From Massilia putida (GTDB lineage Bacteria; Pseudomonadota; Gammaproteobacteria; Burkholderiales; Burkholderiaceae_D), in NCBI RefSeq assembly GCF_001941825.1, contig NZ_CP019038.1:5146001-5210000 (forward strand): a stretch of DNA of 64,000 nt, read 5' to 3'. How positions within the stretch are numbered: the stretch's first letter is position 1; each line of letters opens with the position of its first letter. The translations under genes were made by a program, and so were the position numbers. This document shows positions 54,015 to 61,171 of the stretch, one piece after another. The notes under the pieces are model-generated. The model searched no databases. It saw only the letters and a list, made by a program, of their open reading frames with translations, and was not told the DNA's origin.

Positions 54015-54686
54015 ATGACCGCACCCACTTCCCAAGCTCCCGTCAAGACCATCCTCCTGACCGGGTTCGAACCTTTCAACGGCGCCACCATCAACCCGTC
54101 GTGGGAAGCCGTGCGGCTACTTGACGGCTGGTCCGGGCCGGGCTTCGCGGTCGTCGCGCGCCAGCTGCCGTGCGTGTTCGGCAGCGCGCGCGACGTCCTG
54201 CGCGACGCCATCGCGGGCGTCAAGCCCGACATCGTGATCGCCGTCGGCCAGGCCGGCGGCCGCTCCGAGATTTCGCTGGAGCGCGTGGCCATCAACGTCG
54301 ACGACGCGTCCATCCGCGACAACGCAGGGGCACAACCCGTCGACACGCCCATCGTGGCGGACGGCCCGGCCGCGTATTTCAGCACGCTGCCCGTCAAGGC
54401 CATCGTGAAAGCGCTGCGGCTGCGCGGCTTTCCGGCCGGGGTGTCCCAGACCGCCGGCACGTTCGTGTGCAACCACGTGTTCTATGGGTTGATGCACCAG
54501 TCGGTGGGTCAGCCGCTGAAGGCCGGCTTCATCCACGTGCCGTTCCTGCCCGAGCAGGCCGCGGACCGGCCGGAGCGGCCGCCGTCGATGGCGCTGCGCG
54601 ATATCGTCGATGCGCTGCGCATCGCGGTCGAGGTGGCGGTGGTGACGGACAGCGACGCAGTGGAAGCTGGCGGAGCCACCCATTAA
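54015..54686 (+). CDS. pcp: Pyrrolidone-carboxylate (pyroglutamyl) peptidase
   Basis: 223 residues, the usual Pcp size. The start [20 protein letters not shown] is diagnostic. The cysteine-protease triad is visible: Glu in [17 protein letters not shown] near residue 83–91, Cys in [14 protein letters not shown] near 155, and His in [12 protein letters not shown] near 178. It removes N-terminal pyroglutamate from peptides in the cytoplasm; 5-oxoproline could come from the paired transporter or from this reaction. Last gene of the DUF969–DUF979–pcp operon. Confidence 0.94.
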   Translation: MTAPTSQAPVKTILLTGFEPFNGATINPSWEAVRLLDGWSGPGFAVVARQLPCVFGSARDVLRDAIAGVKPDIVIAVGQAGGRSEISLERVAINVDDASIRDNAGAQPVDTPIVADGPAAYFSTLPVKAIVKALRLRGFPAGVSQTAGTFVCNHVFYGLMHQSVGQPLKAGFIHVPFLPEQAADRPERPPSMALRDIVDALRIAVEVAVVTDSDAVEAGGATH

Positions 54687-54691
54687 ATCGT

Positions 54692-54817
54692 GCGTAGGGT
54701 GCAGTGATTGATGCCGCGGGCATCAATCATGTGCCCACGCGTGGCGTTTGCACGTCGCCGGCGTTACGCGTGGGCATGTTTCATTTGAGGCCCCGGCCTC
54801 GAATGCCCACCCTACGC
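54692..54817. repeat. 126-bp MITE/REP-like element with 10-bp terminal inverted repeats
   Basis: GCGTAGGGTG (54692–54701) and CACCCTACGC (54808–54817) are exact inverted copies. Nested inside are GATTGATGC/GCATCAATC and CCCACGCGT/ACGCGTGGG pairs, so the whole unit folds back on itself. It fills the space between the convergent pcp and lysR genes and abuts the lysR stop. The GTAGGGTG…CACCCTAC ends are known from dispersed repeats in proteobacterial genomes. Confidence 0.72.
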
Positions 54818-55720
54818 TCATTCGCCCGCCGGATTCAAGATCTTCAAAAACGCCCGCACGACCGGCGCATCGTCCTGCGTCGGATACGTGATGTACAGAT
54901 TGGCCGACGGCGGATTCGTGCGCACCGGCAGGAAGCGCACGCCCGGCCAGCCGATGCGGCTCGTCGTCGACGGCATCAGCGCGACGCCCAGCCCCGCGCC
55001 GACCATCGCGAGCAGGGTTTGCGGCTCGGCCGCCTCCTGGAAGATCGCCGGCTGGAAGCCCGCGTTGACGCAGCACTGGATCAGGTAGCGCGGTTCGGCC
55101 GACTGGTCCAGGTGCAGGGTCAGCATCGGTTCGTGGGCGATGTCGATCAGTTCGATGGCGTCCTGCTGCGCCAGCGGATGCTGGGCATTGATGGCCACGC
55201 ACACGTCCTCGCGGAAGCACAGTTCCTGGCGCAGGCCCGCGTTCCTCAGCATGTCGTCGTCGATCCTCGGCTCGCGCCAGAAACCGACGTCGATCTGGCG
55301 TCCGCGCAGCGCGTCCCACTGGTCGTTCGGACCCAGTTCGTGGATCGTCCAGGTCACGCGCGGGAACTGGCTCTGGAACTGTTCCAGCAGGCCGGGAATC
55401 GGGCCCCACATCGCCGAGCCGACGATGCCCACGCGCAGGCGCCCGACCTCGCCGCGGTCGATCTGGCGGATCGTGTCGATGGTCATGCGCATGCGGCCCA
55501 GCAGGTCGGCCGCTTCGTGCATCAGCGCACGGCCGGCGACGGTCAGTTCGAAGCTGCGCGTCGTGCGCGCGAACAGGCGTACCCCGAGTTCGCTCTCCAG
55601 CTTCATGATCTGCTGCGACAACGGCGGCTGCGAGATGTGCAGGCGCTCGGCGGCGCGGCTGAAGCTTTTTTCTTCGGCCACCGCCAGGAAGTATTTCAGC
55701 TGCTTCAGGTCGATCGACAT
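54818..55720 (-). CDS. LysR-family transcriptional regulator
   Basis: 300 residues. The winged helix-turn-helix is at residues 1–60 (SFSRAAERLHISQPPLSQQI), with the linker helix, and an effector domain beginning VGRLRVGIVGSAMWGPIPGL. The HTH wording matches the CatR/BenM-like or Hca-type group. It is co-directional with psuG and starts 7 bp after its stop, so it is read as the third gene of the psuK–psuG operon. It may regulate that operon or an unlinked gene. Confidence 0.9.
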   Translation of the reverse strand: MSIDLKQLKYFLAVAEEKSFSRAAERLHISQPPLSQQIMKLESELGVRLFARTTRSFELTVAGRALMHEAADLLGRMRMTIDTIRQIDRGEVGRLRVGIVGSAMWGPIPGLLEQFQSQFPRVTWTIHELGPNDQWDALRGRQIDVGFWREPRIDDDMLRNAGLRQELCFREDVCVAINAQHPLAQQDAIELIDIAHEPMLTLHLDQSAEPRYLIQCCVNAGFQPAIFQEAAEPQTLLAMVGAGLGVALMPSTTSRIGWPGVRFLPVRTNPPSANLYITYPTQDDAPVVRAFLKILNPAGE

Positions 55721-55727
55721 GATGGTC

Positions 55728-56663
55728 TCAAACGTGGACTGCCGCGTGCAGCGCCACCGCGAGGCGGGCGCCGACGAGGGCATTGTGTTTCACGAGCGCG
55801 ATGTTGGTGGCGAGGCTGCGGCCGCCCGTCAGGTCCTTGATGCGGGCCAGCAGGAACGGCGTCACGGCCTTGCCCTTCACGCCTTGTTCGTCGGCCTCGC
55901 GCAGCGCCTGGGCGATGATGCCGTCGATTTCGTCGTTCTCCAGCGCGGCTGCCGCCGGCACCGGATTGCTGACGACGACGCCGCCCGACAACCCCAATTG
56001 CCACTTGGTGCGGATGAAGCGGGCCTGCTGCTCCGGCGTGTCGAGCTGGAAGTCGGCGGGAAAGCCGGATTCGCGCGTGAAGAACGCGGGGAAGCCGGGC
56101 TGGCCGACGCTGACCACCGGCACGCCATGCGTCTCCAGGTATTCCAGCGTGAGGCCGATGTCGAGGATGGATTTCACGCCCGCGCACACGACGGCGACGT
56201 TCGTTCGCGCCAGTTCCTGCAGGTCGGCCGAGATGTCGAAGCTCGTCTCGGCGCCCCGGTGCACGCCGCCGATGCCGCCCGTGACGAACACCTCGATGCC
56301 GGCCAGCGCCGCGCAGATCATCGTGGCCGCGACCGTCGTCGCGCCCAGCTTTTTCTCGGCCAGCACGTACGCGAGGTCGCGCCGGCTCACCTTCAAGGCG
56401 CCTTGCGCATTGCCCAGTTGTTCGAGCTGGTCGTCGGCCAGGCCCACGCAGATCTTGCCGTCGATGAGGGCGATGGTGGCCGGCACGGCGCCGGCGTCGC
56501 GGATGACCTGCTCGACCTCGCGCGCCGTCTGCACGTTCTGCGGATACGGCATGCCGTGCGAGATGATCGTCGATTCGAGCGCGACGACGGGCTTGCCGGC
56601 CGCGCGCGCGGCCGCGACTTCGGGAGAAAACTGGAGGAAGGTTTGCATGTTCGGTCCTGTCAT
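55728..56663 (-). CDS. psuG: Pseudouridine-5'-phosphate glycosidase
   Basis: 311 residues of the PsuG family. Conserved motifs include [18 protein letters not shown] near residue 26–43, IDGKICVGL near 67, [12 protein letters not shown] near 128, and [20 protein letters not shown]. The last contains the Lys that forms the covalent sugar intermediate in the E. coli enzyme. The enzyme splits pseudouridine-5'-phosphate into uracil and ribose-5-phosphate. The chosen start at 56663 overlaps the psuK stop (ATGA); an alternative ATG is 15 bp further in. It completes pseudouridine breakdown with the kinase upstream. Confidence 0.95.
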   Translation of the reverse strand: MTGPNMQTFLQFSPEVAAARAAGKPVVALESTIISHGMPYPQNVQTAREVEQVIRDAGAVPATIALIDGKICVGLADDQLEQLGNAQGALKVSRRDLAYVLAEKKLGATTVAATMICAALAGIEVFVTGGIGGVHRGAETSFDISADLQELARTNVAVVCAGVKSILDIGLTLEYLETHGVPVVSVGQPGFPAFFTRESGFPADFQLDTPEQQARFIRTKWQLGLSGGVVVSNPVPAAAALENDEIDGIIAQALREADEQGVKGKAVTPFLLARIKDLTGGRSLATNIALVKHNALVGARLAVALHAAVHV

Positions 56664-57778
56664 TGCAAAGGATGTTCGGTGGCGAGGCTGTCCGGTCCCA
56701 GGCCGGGATGCACCGTTTCGGGCACGCCCAAGGTGAGGGCCGACAGATGCAGGCCGCGCCGGCAGGCCAGCACCAGGTCCTCGGCGCCGCCGTTGTTACT
56801 GTTGTCCTGCACGAGCGACCAGCAGACGGCCGCCGCGAACGCGTCGCCGGCGCCCGTCACGTCGACGACGTCGGCAGGCGGCGCGGGCAGGTCGACGATA
56901 TCGTTGCCGGCCGTGACGAGGACGCCGCGCGCACCGCGCGTGACGACGAGGTCGCGCGCGCCCTGGGCCCGGACTTCGCGCATGGCCGCTTTGAGCGCAT
57001 CGTCGTCCGGCAGCGGCCGGCCGGCTCTCGCCGCCAGCTCGCCGGCGTTGAGGATCAGCAGGCGCACGCCGGACAGGTCGTCGGGCAGGCGCGCCATCTT
57101 CGGTTCGGACACGGCCACCAGCACGAGCGGCGTGCCGTTGCGGCGTGCCTGGTGGGCGAGGGCGGCGACGGTGTCCCGCGGGAGGTTCAGGTCCGCGACG
57201 ACGAGGGCGGCGCCCGCGAGCTGCGCCTGGCGCGCGTCGACGAAGGCCGGGTCCATGCGGTCATATAAGGCCATATCGGCCAGCGCGACGACCATCTCGC
57301 CGTCGCGATCGAGCACCGCCGTGTACGTGCCGCTGCAGCAGCCGTCCAGGCGCAGGGCGCCGCGCACGTCGATGCCGAGGCTTTCCGCGTGGGCGAGCAG
57401 GGCGGCGCCCGAGGTGTCCGCGCCGATGGCCGTCAGCAGCGCGACCGTCGTGCCCAGCCGCGCCAGGTTCTCGGCGATGTTGCGCGCCACGCCGCCGAAC
57501 GATTCGCTCTGGCTGGCCGGGTTCGACGTGCGCAGCGCGAGCGCGTCGGTCGAGCGCAGCTTGCGGTCGAGGTTCGCCGCGCCCACGCAGACGACGGGGC
57601 GGTGGTCCGGGAGCACGTAGGCGCGCCCGAGCAGCCTGCGCTCGCGGATCAGGCCCGCGATATATCCGGCCACGGCCGACCGCGACAAGCCCAGCTGGTT
57701 GGCGAGGTCTTGCTGCGAGATGAACGGGTTCGCGCGGATGGCCTCGTACAGCTGTTGTTTTTTTGATGATTCGGTCAC
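56660..57778 (-). CDS. psuK: Pseudouridine kinase with N-terminal winged-helix domain (GTG start)
   Basis: 372 residues. The first ~55 ([31 protein letters not shown]) form a helix-turn-helix domain, so the protein could bind DNA as well as act on substrate. The PfkB sugar-kinase domain follows: [31 protein letters not shown] and the catalytic [18 protein letters not shown] near residue 315. Gene order with psuG identifies it as pseudouridine kinase, producing the psuG substrate. The start codon is GTG at 57778, about 24 nt after the predicted transcript start. The HTH fusion fits autoregulation through the tandem sites just upstream (inference). Confidence 0.9.
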   Translation of the reverse strand: MTESSKKQQLYEAIRANPFISQQDLANQLGLSRSAVAGYIAGLIRERRLLGRAYVLPDHRPVVCVGAANLDRKLRSTDALALRTSNPASQSESFGGVARNIAENLARLGTTVALLTAIGADTSGAALLAHAESLGIDVRGALRLDGCCSGTYTAVLDRDGEMVVALADMALYDRMDPAFVDARQAQLAGAALVVADLNLPRDTVAALAHQARRNGTPLVLVAVSEPKMARLPDDLSGVRLLILNAGELAARAGRPLPDDDALKAAMREVRAQGARDLVVTRGARGVLVTAGNDIVDLPAPPADVVDVTGAGDAFAAAVCWSLVQDNSNNGGAEDLVLACRRGLHLSALTLGVPETVHPGLGPDSLATEHPLQ

Positions 57779-57792
57779 GATAGCGGATGGGT

Positions 57793-57837
57793 TAAACTTT
57801 TGTTTTTCATCTTAAACATATGTTTAGCCAGGGTCAA
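57793..57837 (-). promoter_or_regulatory. psuKG promoter with tandem operator sites
   Basis: On the minus strand TTGACC (57837–57832), a 17-bp spacer and TAAGAT (57814–57809) form the promoter. The perfect 14-bp palindrome TAAACATATGTTTA (57813–57826) lies in the spacer, and a second site, TAAACTTTTGTTT (57793–57805), covers the predicted start. The sites begin exactly 20 bp apart, two helix turns, as in a co-operative repressor arrangement. Confidence 0.7.
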
Positions 57838-57862
57838 CGACCATGCTCGAAGTCTAGCGCGA

Positions 57863-57933
57863 ATTTATACCGCGAAGATATAAATCGACCAGAAAAATGG
57901 TATTTGCCATACCAATTCACAATCATGCATAGT
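57863..57933 (+). promoter_or_regulatory. Shared nucleoside-regulon promoter, copy 3 (PNP/deo operon)
   Basis: ATTTATA-N9-TATAAAT (57863–57885), 18 bp, TTGCCA (57904–57909), 18 bp, CATAGT (57928–57933). Palindrome arms are perfect. The predicted start near 57940 places the palindrome centre about 66 bp upstream, a position typical of an activator. In this copy only, the -35 lies inside another palindrome, TGGTAT-TTGCC-ATACCA (57898–57914). Confidence 0.78.
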
Positions 57934-57983
57934 TGCCACATTTCGGTGCACACACCGGCCCAATCTTCGATCAGACCGCGACA

Positions 57984-58835
57984 ATGACTACTCACTCCTT
58001 CAGCAACACTCCCTTCGAAGCCGCCGACGTCATCCGCGCCCGCAAGCCGGGTTTCACGCCGCGCGTGGCCCTGATCCTCGGGTCCGGCCTCGGCGTGCTG
58101 GCCGAGCAGATGACGGACATGGTGGCGATCAGCTATGCCGACCTGCCGGGCTTCCCGATCAGCACCGTGCATGGCCACGCCGGCGAACTGGTATTGGGCA
58201 TGCTGGCCGGCGTGCCGGTCGTGTGCATGAAGGGCCGCGGCCACTTCTACGAAGGCTATGGTCCGGCCGTGATGACATCGGCCGTGCGCACCTTTAAATT
58301 GATCGGCTGCGAACTGCTGTTCGTGACGAACGCCGCCGGTTCGCTGCGTGCCGAAGTGGATGCGGGCAGCGTCGTGGTGCTGACCGACCACATCAACCTG
58401 CTGCCGGGCAGCCCGATGGCCGGCCCGAACGACGACCGCTTCGGCCCACGCTTCTTCAGCATGGCCAACGCGTACGATGCCGGGATCCGCGACCTGATCA
58501 AGGCCACGGCGGCGGAGAAGAACATCAACGTGAACGAAGGCGTATACCTGGCGTGCCCGGGCCCGAACTTCGAGACGGCCGCCGAAATCCGCGCGTTCAA
58601 GGCGCTGGGCGCGGACGTCGTCGGCATGTCCGTCGTGCCGGAAGTGATCTCGGCGCGTCACTGCGGGTTGAAGGTCGCGGGTGTCTCCGCCATCACGAAC
58701 CTGGCCGAGGGCCTGACCCCGTTCCCGCTGTCGCACGAGCAGACGCTGAAGTATGCTGCGATTGCGGCCAAGGATATGGTCACGCTGATCCACGGGTTTA
58801 TTGAACGACTGGGTAAAACGACTAACGCGGCCTAA
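57984..58835 (+). CDS. Purine-nucleoside phosphorylase (trimeric type)
   Basis: 283 residues of the PNP/MTAP family (PunA/XapA type). Motifs are VALILGSGLGVLAEQM near residue 28–43, TVHGHAGELVLGMLAG near 61, KGRGHFYEGYGPAVM near 79, and LLFVTNAAGSL and VVLTDHINLLPGSP near 105–140. It cleaves inosine and guanosine with phosphate to base plus ribose-1-phosphate. The next gene, phosphopentomutase, uses that sugar phosphate. The ATG at 57984 was preferred because an upstream in-frame ATG falls inside the promoter's -10 region. Confidence 0.93.
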   Translation: MTTHSFSNTPFEAADVIRARKPGFTPRVALILGSGLGVLAEQMTDMVAISYADLPGFPISTVHGHAGELVLGMLAGVPVVCMKGRGHFYEGYGPAVMTSAVRTFKLIGCELLFVTNAAGSLRAEVDAGSVVVLTDHINLLPGSPMAGPNDDRFGPRFFSMANAYDAGIRDLIKATAAEKNINVNEGVYLACPGPNFETAAEIRAFKALGADVVGMSVVPEVISARHCGLKVAGVSAITNLAEGLTPFPLSHEQTLKYAAIAAKDMVTLIHGFIERLGKTTNAA

Positions 58836-58841
58836 ACACAC

Positions 58842-58980
58842 CGTCGTTCCCGCGAAAGCGGGAACCCAAGCTGAGGCTCCCGTCACCGTTACCGGGCATG
58901 CTTACGATAACGAGTTCCGGGACTCAGCATGGATCCCCGCCTGCGCGGGGAGTCGGTCCCGGCAATGCCGGGAACGGCGG
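58842..58980. repeat. REP-like palindromic repeat, copy 2
   Basis: A 139-bp element made of the same unit as at 29908 (CGTCGTTCCCGCGAAAGCGGGAA… and ATCCCCGCCTGCGCGGGG), plus an extra arm, GGTCCCGGCAATGCCGGGAAC. It sits between the PNP and phosphopentomutase genes in the same operon. It may stabilise or process the mRNA between them. Confidence 0.78.
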
Positions 58981-59007
58981 ATTATTCTGAATTGGACGGA
59001 TAAAAAC

Positions 59008-60201
59008 ATGTCACGCGCATTCATCCTCCTGCTGGACTCCTTCGGCCTGGGCGCCTTGCCCGACGCCGGCAAATACGGCGACGCGGGCGCCAACACCCTC
59101 GGCCACATCGCGAAGTGGGCGCTCGATGCGGGCAAGCCGCTGTCGCTGCCCAACCTCGAAAGCATCGGCCTGGGCGCCGCCGCGCACAAGGCCAGCGGCG
59201 AATGGCCCGCGGGTTTTAGCAAGCGCGATGGTTTTACCGGCGCATGGAGCGTCGCGCGCGAACGGTCGACCGGCAAGGACACCCAGAGCGGCCACTGGGA
59301 AATCGCCGGCGTGCCCGTGCTGTTCGACTGGGGTTACTTCCCGAAGACCGTCCCCACCTTCCCGCAAGAGTTGACCGATCAACTGGCCGAGATCACGAAC
59401 GTGCCGGGCTGGCTGGGCAACTGCCACGCGTCCGGCACGACCATCATCACGGAACTGGGCGATGAACACGTCGCCACCGGCAAGCCGATCATCTACACGT
59501 CGGCCGACTCCGTGATGCAGATCGCCGCGCACGAAGAACACTTCGGCCTCGAACGCCTGTACCAGGTATGCGAAGCCGCGTACGAACTGGTCAAACCGTA
59601 CAACATCGGCCGCGTGATCGCGCGTCCGTTCACGGGCGCGAACGGCAACTACAAGCGCACGAGCAACCGCCACGACTACGCCGTGCCGCCCGTCGCGCCC
59701 ACCTTGCTGGACCACGTGAAGGATGCCGGCGGCGAGGTGATCGCGCTCGGCAAGATCAGCGATATTTTTGCCGGCCAGGGCGTGACGCAACTCATCAAGG
59801 GCGCCGACAACATGGCGCTGTTCGACCGCCTGCTGGAAGTGGCGGACACCGCACCCGACAAATCGCTCACGTTCGTGAATTTCGTCGACTTCGACATGCA
59901 CTTCGGCCACCGCCGCGACGTCGCGGGCTATGCGAACGCGCTGCACGAACTGGATGCGCGCCTGCCGGACTTCATCGCCAAGCTGAAACAGGGCGACCTC
60001 GTCGTCATCACGGCGGACCACGGCTGCGACCCGACGTGGGCCGGTTCCGACCACACGCGCGAACACATTCCGATGCTGTTCTTCGGCCCGGCCGCGCCCG
60101 CGCGCGAGCTGCCCGTGTCCGACACGTTCTCCGACATCGGCGCCACCCTGGCGCACCACCTCGGCGTCAAACCCCTTGCCAACGGAACTGCTTTGCTATG
60201 A
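59008..60201 (+). CDS. deoB: Phosphopentomutase
   Basis: 397 residues of the alkaline-phosphatase superfamily. The N-terminus SRAFILLLDSFGLGALPDA has the metal-binding Asp10, and TGKDTQSGHWEIAG (near residue 89–102) holds the phosphorylated Thr. ADHGCDPTWAGSDHTREH near the C-terminus carries Asp/His metal ligands. It converts ribose-1-phosphate and deoxyribose-1-phosphate to the 5-phosphates. The stop overlaps the deoC start (ATGA). Confidence 0.96.
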   Translation: MSRAFILLLDSFGLGALPDAGKYGDAGANTLGHIAKWALDAGKPLSLPNLESIGLGAAAHKASGEWPAGFSKRDGFTGAWSVARERSTGKDTQSGHWEIAGVPVLFDWGYFPKTVPTFPQELTDQLAEITNVPGWLGNCHASGTTIITELGDEHVATGKPIIYTSADSVMQIAAHEEHFGLERLYQVCEAAYELVKPYNIGRVIARPFTGANGNYKRTSNRHDYAVPPVAPTLLDHVKDAGGEVIALGKISDIFAGQGVTQLIKGADNMALFDRLLEVADTAPDKSLTFVNFVDFDMHFGHRRDVAGYANALHELDARLPDFIAKLKQGDLVVITADHGCDPTWAGSDHTREHIPMLFFGPAAPARELPVSDTFSDIGATLAHHLGVKPLANGTALL

Positions 60202-61154
60202 GCCCGAATTTGGACTTTAAACGTAACACGGCCATCGACCTCGACCTGGGCTGGATCAACCACCTGAAGGTCAACCGCAACGCCGCCGACCGCCGCGCCG
60301 CCAGCCTGGCGAACCGCCGCACGGTCAAGAAGGAGTACCAGGCCGCGTGGCTGATCCGCGCCATCGAGTGCATCGACCTGACCACGCTGTCCGGCGACGA
60401 TACCCCCGGCCGCGTCGAGCGCCTGTGCCGCAAGGCGATGCGTCCGCTGCGCGCGGACCTGATGCAGGCCCTCGGCCTGGATTCGCTGACGACGGGCGCC
60501 GTGTGCGTCTACCACGAGATGATCGAGCCGGCCGCGCAGGTGCTGCAGGGCCGCCTGCCCATCGCGGCCGTCTCCACCGCGTTCCCGGCCGGCCTGTCCA
60601 GCCTTGAAACGAAGATCCGCGAGATCGAGCTGTCCGTCGCCGCCGGCGCCACCGAGATCGACATCGTGATCACGCGGCAGCACGTCCTGACCGGAAACTG
60701 GCAGGCGCTGTACGACGAGATGGTCGCCTACCGCCAGGCGTGCGGCGAGGCGCATGTGAAGGCGATCCTCGCGACGGGCGATCTCGTCACGTTGGAGAAC
60801 GTAGCAAAAGCGTCGTGGGTCTGCATGATGGCAGGCGCCGATTTCATCAAGACATCGACCGGCAAGGAAGGTGTGAACGCGACCATTCCCGTGTCGCTGG
60901 TGATGGTACGAGCGATCCGCGAGTACTATGAACGCACCGGCTACAAGGTCGGCTACAAGCCGGCCGGGGGTGTGTCCTCCGCCAAGGCCGCACTGCAATA
61001 CCTGACCGTGATGAAGGAAGAGCTGGGCAACGAATGGCTGCAGCCGCACCTGTTCCGCATCGGTGCGTCGAGCCTCCTGACCGACATCGAGCGCCAGCTC
61101 GAACACTACGTCACCGGCAGCTATTCGGCCGCATTCCGCCACGCGCAACCTTGA
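60198..61154 (+). CDS. deoC: Deoxyribose-phosphate aldolase
   Basis: 318 residues, a long DeoC type (E. coli DeoC is 259), with about 45 extra N-terminal residues. The Schiff-base Lys lies in GADFIKTSTGKEGVN near residue 217, and the proton-relay Lys lies in GYKVGYKPAGGVSSAKAALQ near 254; IEIDIVITR-type strand residues precede. It splits 2-deoxyribose-5-phosphate to glyceraldehyde-3-phosphate and acetaldehyde. The aldehyde dehydrogenase gene starts 17 bp later and is well placed to remove the acetaldehyde. Confidence 0.95.
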   Translation: MSPNLDFKRNTAIDLDLGWINHLKVNRNAADRRAASLANRRTVKKEYQAAWLIRAIECIDLTTLSGDDTPGRVERLCRKAMRPLRADLMQALGLDSLTTGAVCVYHEMIEPAAQVLQGRLPIAAVSTAFPAGLSSLETKIREIELSVAAGATEIDIVITRQHVLTGNWQALYDEMVAYRQACGEAHVKAILATGDLVTLENVAKASWVCMMAGADFIKTSTGKEGVNATIPVSLVMVRAIREYYERTGYKVGYKPAGGVSSAKAALQYLTVMKEELGNEWLQPHLFRIGASSLLTDIERQLEHYVTGSYSAAFRHAQP

Positions 61155-61171
61155 TCGACAACGGACCTGTC

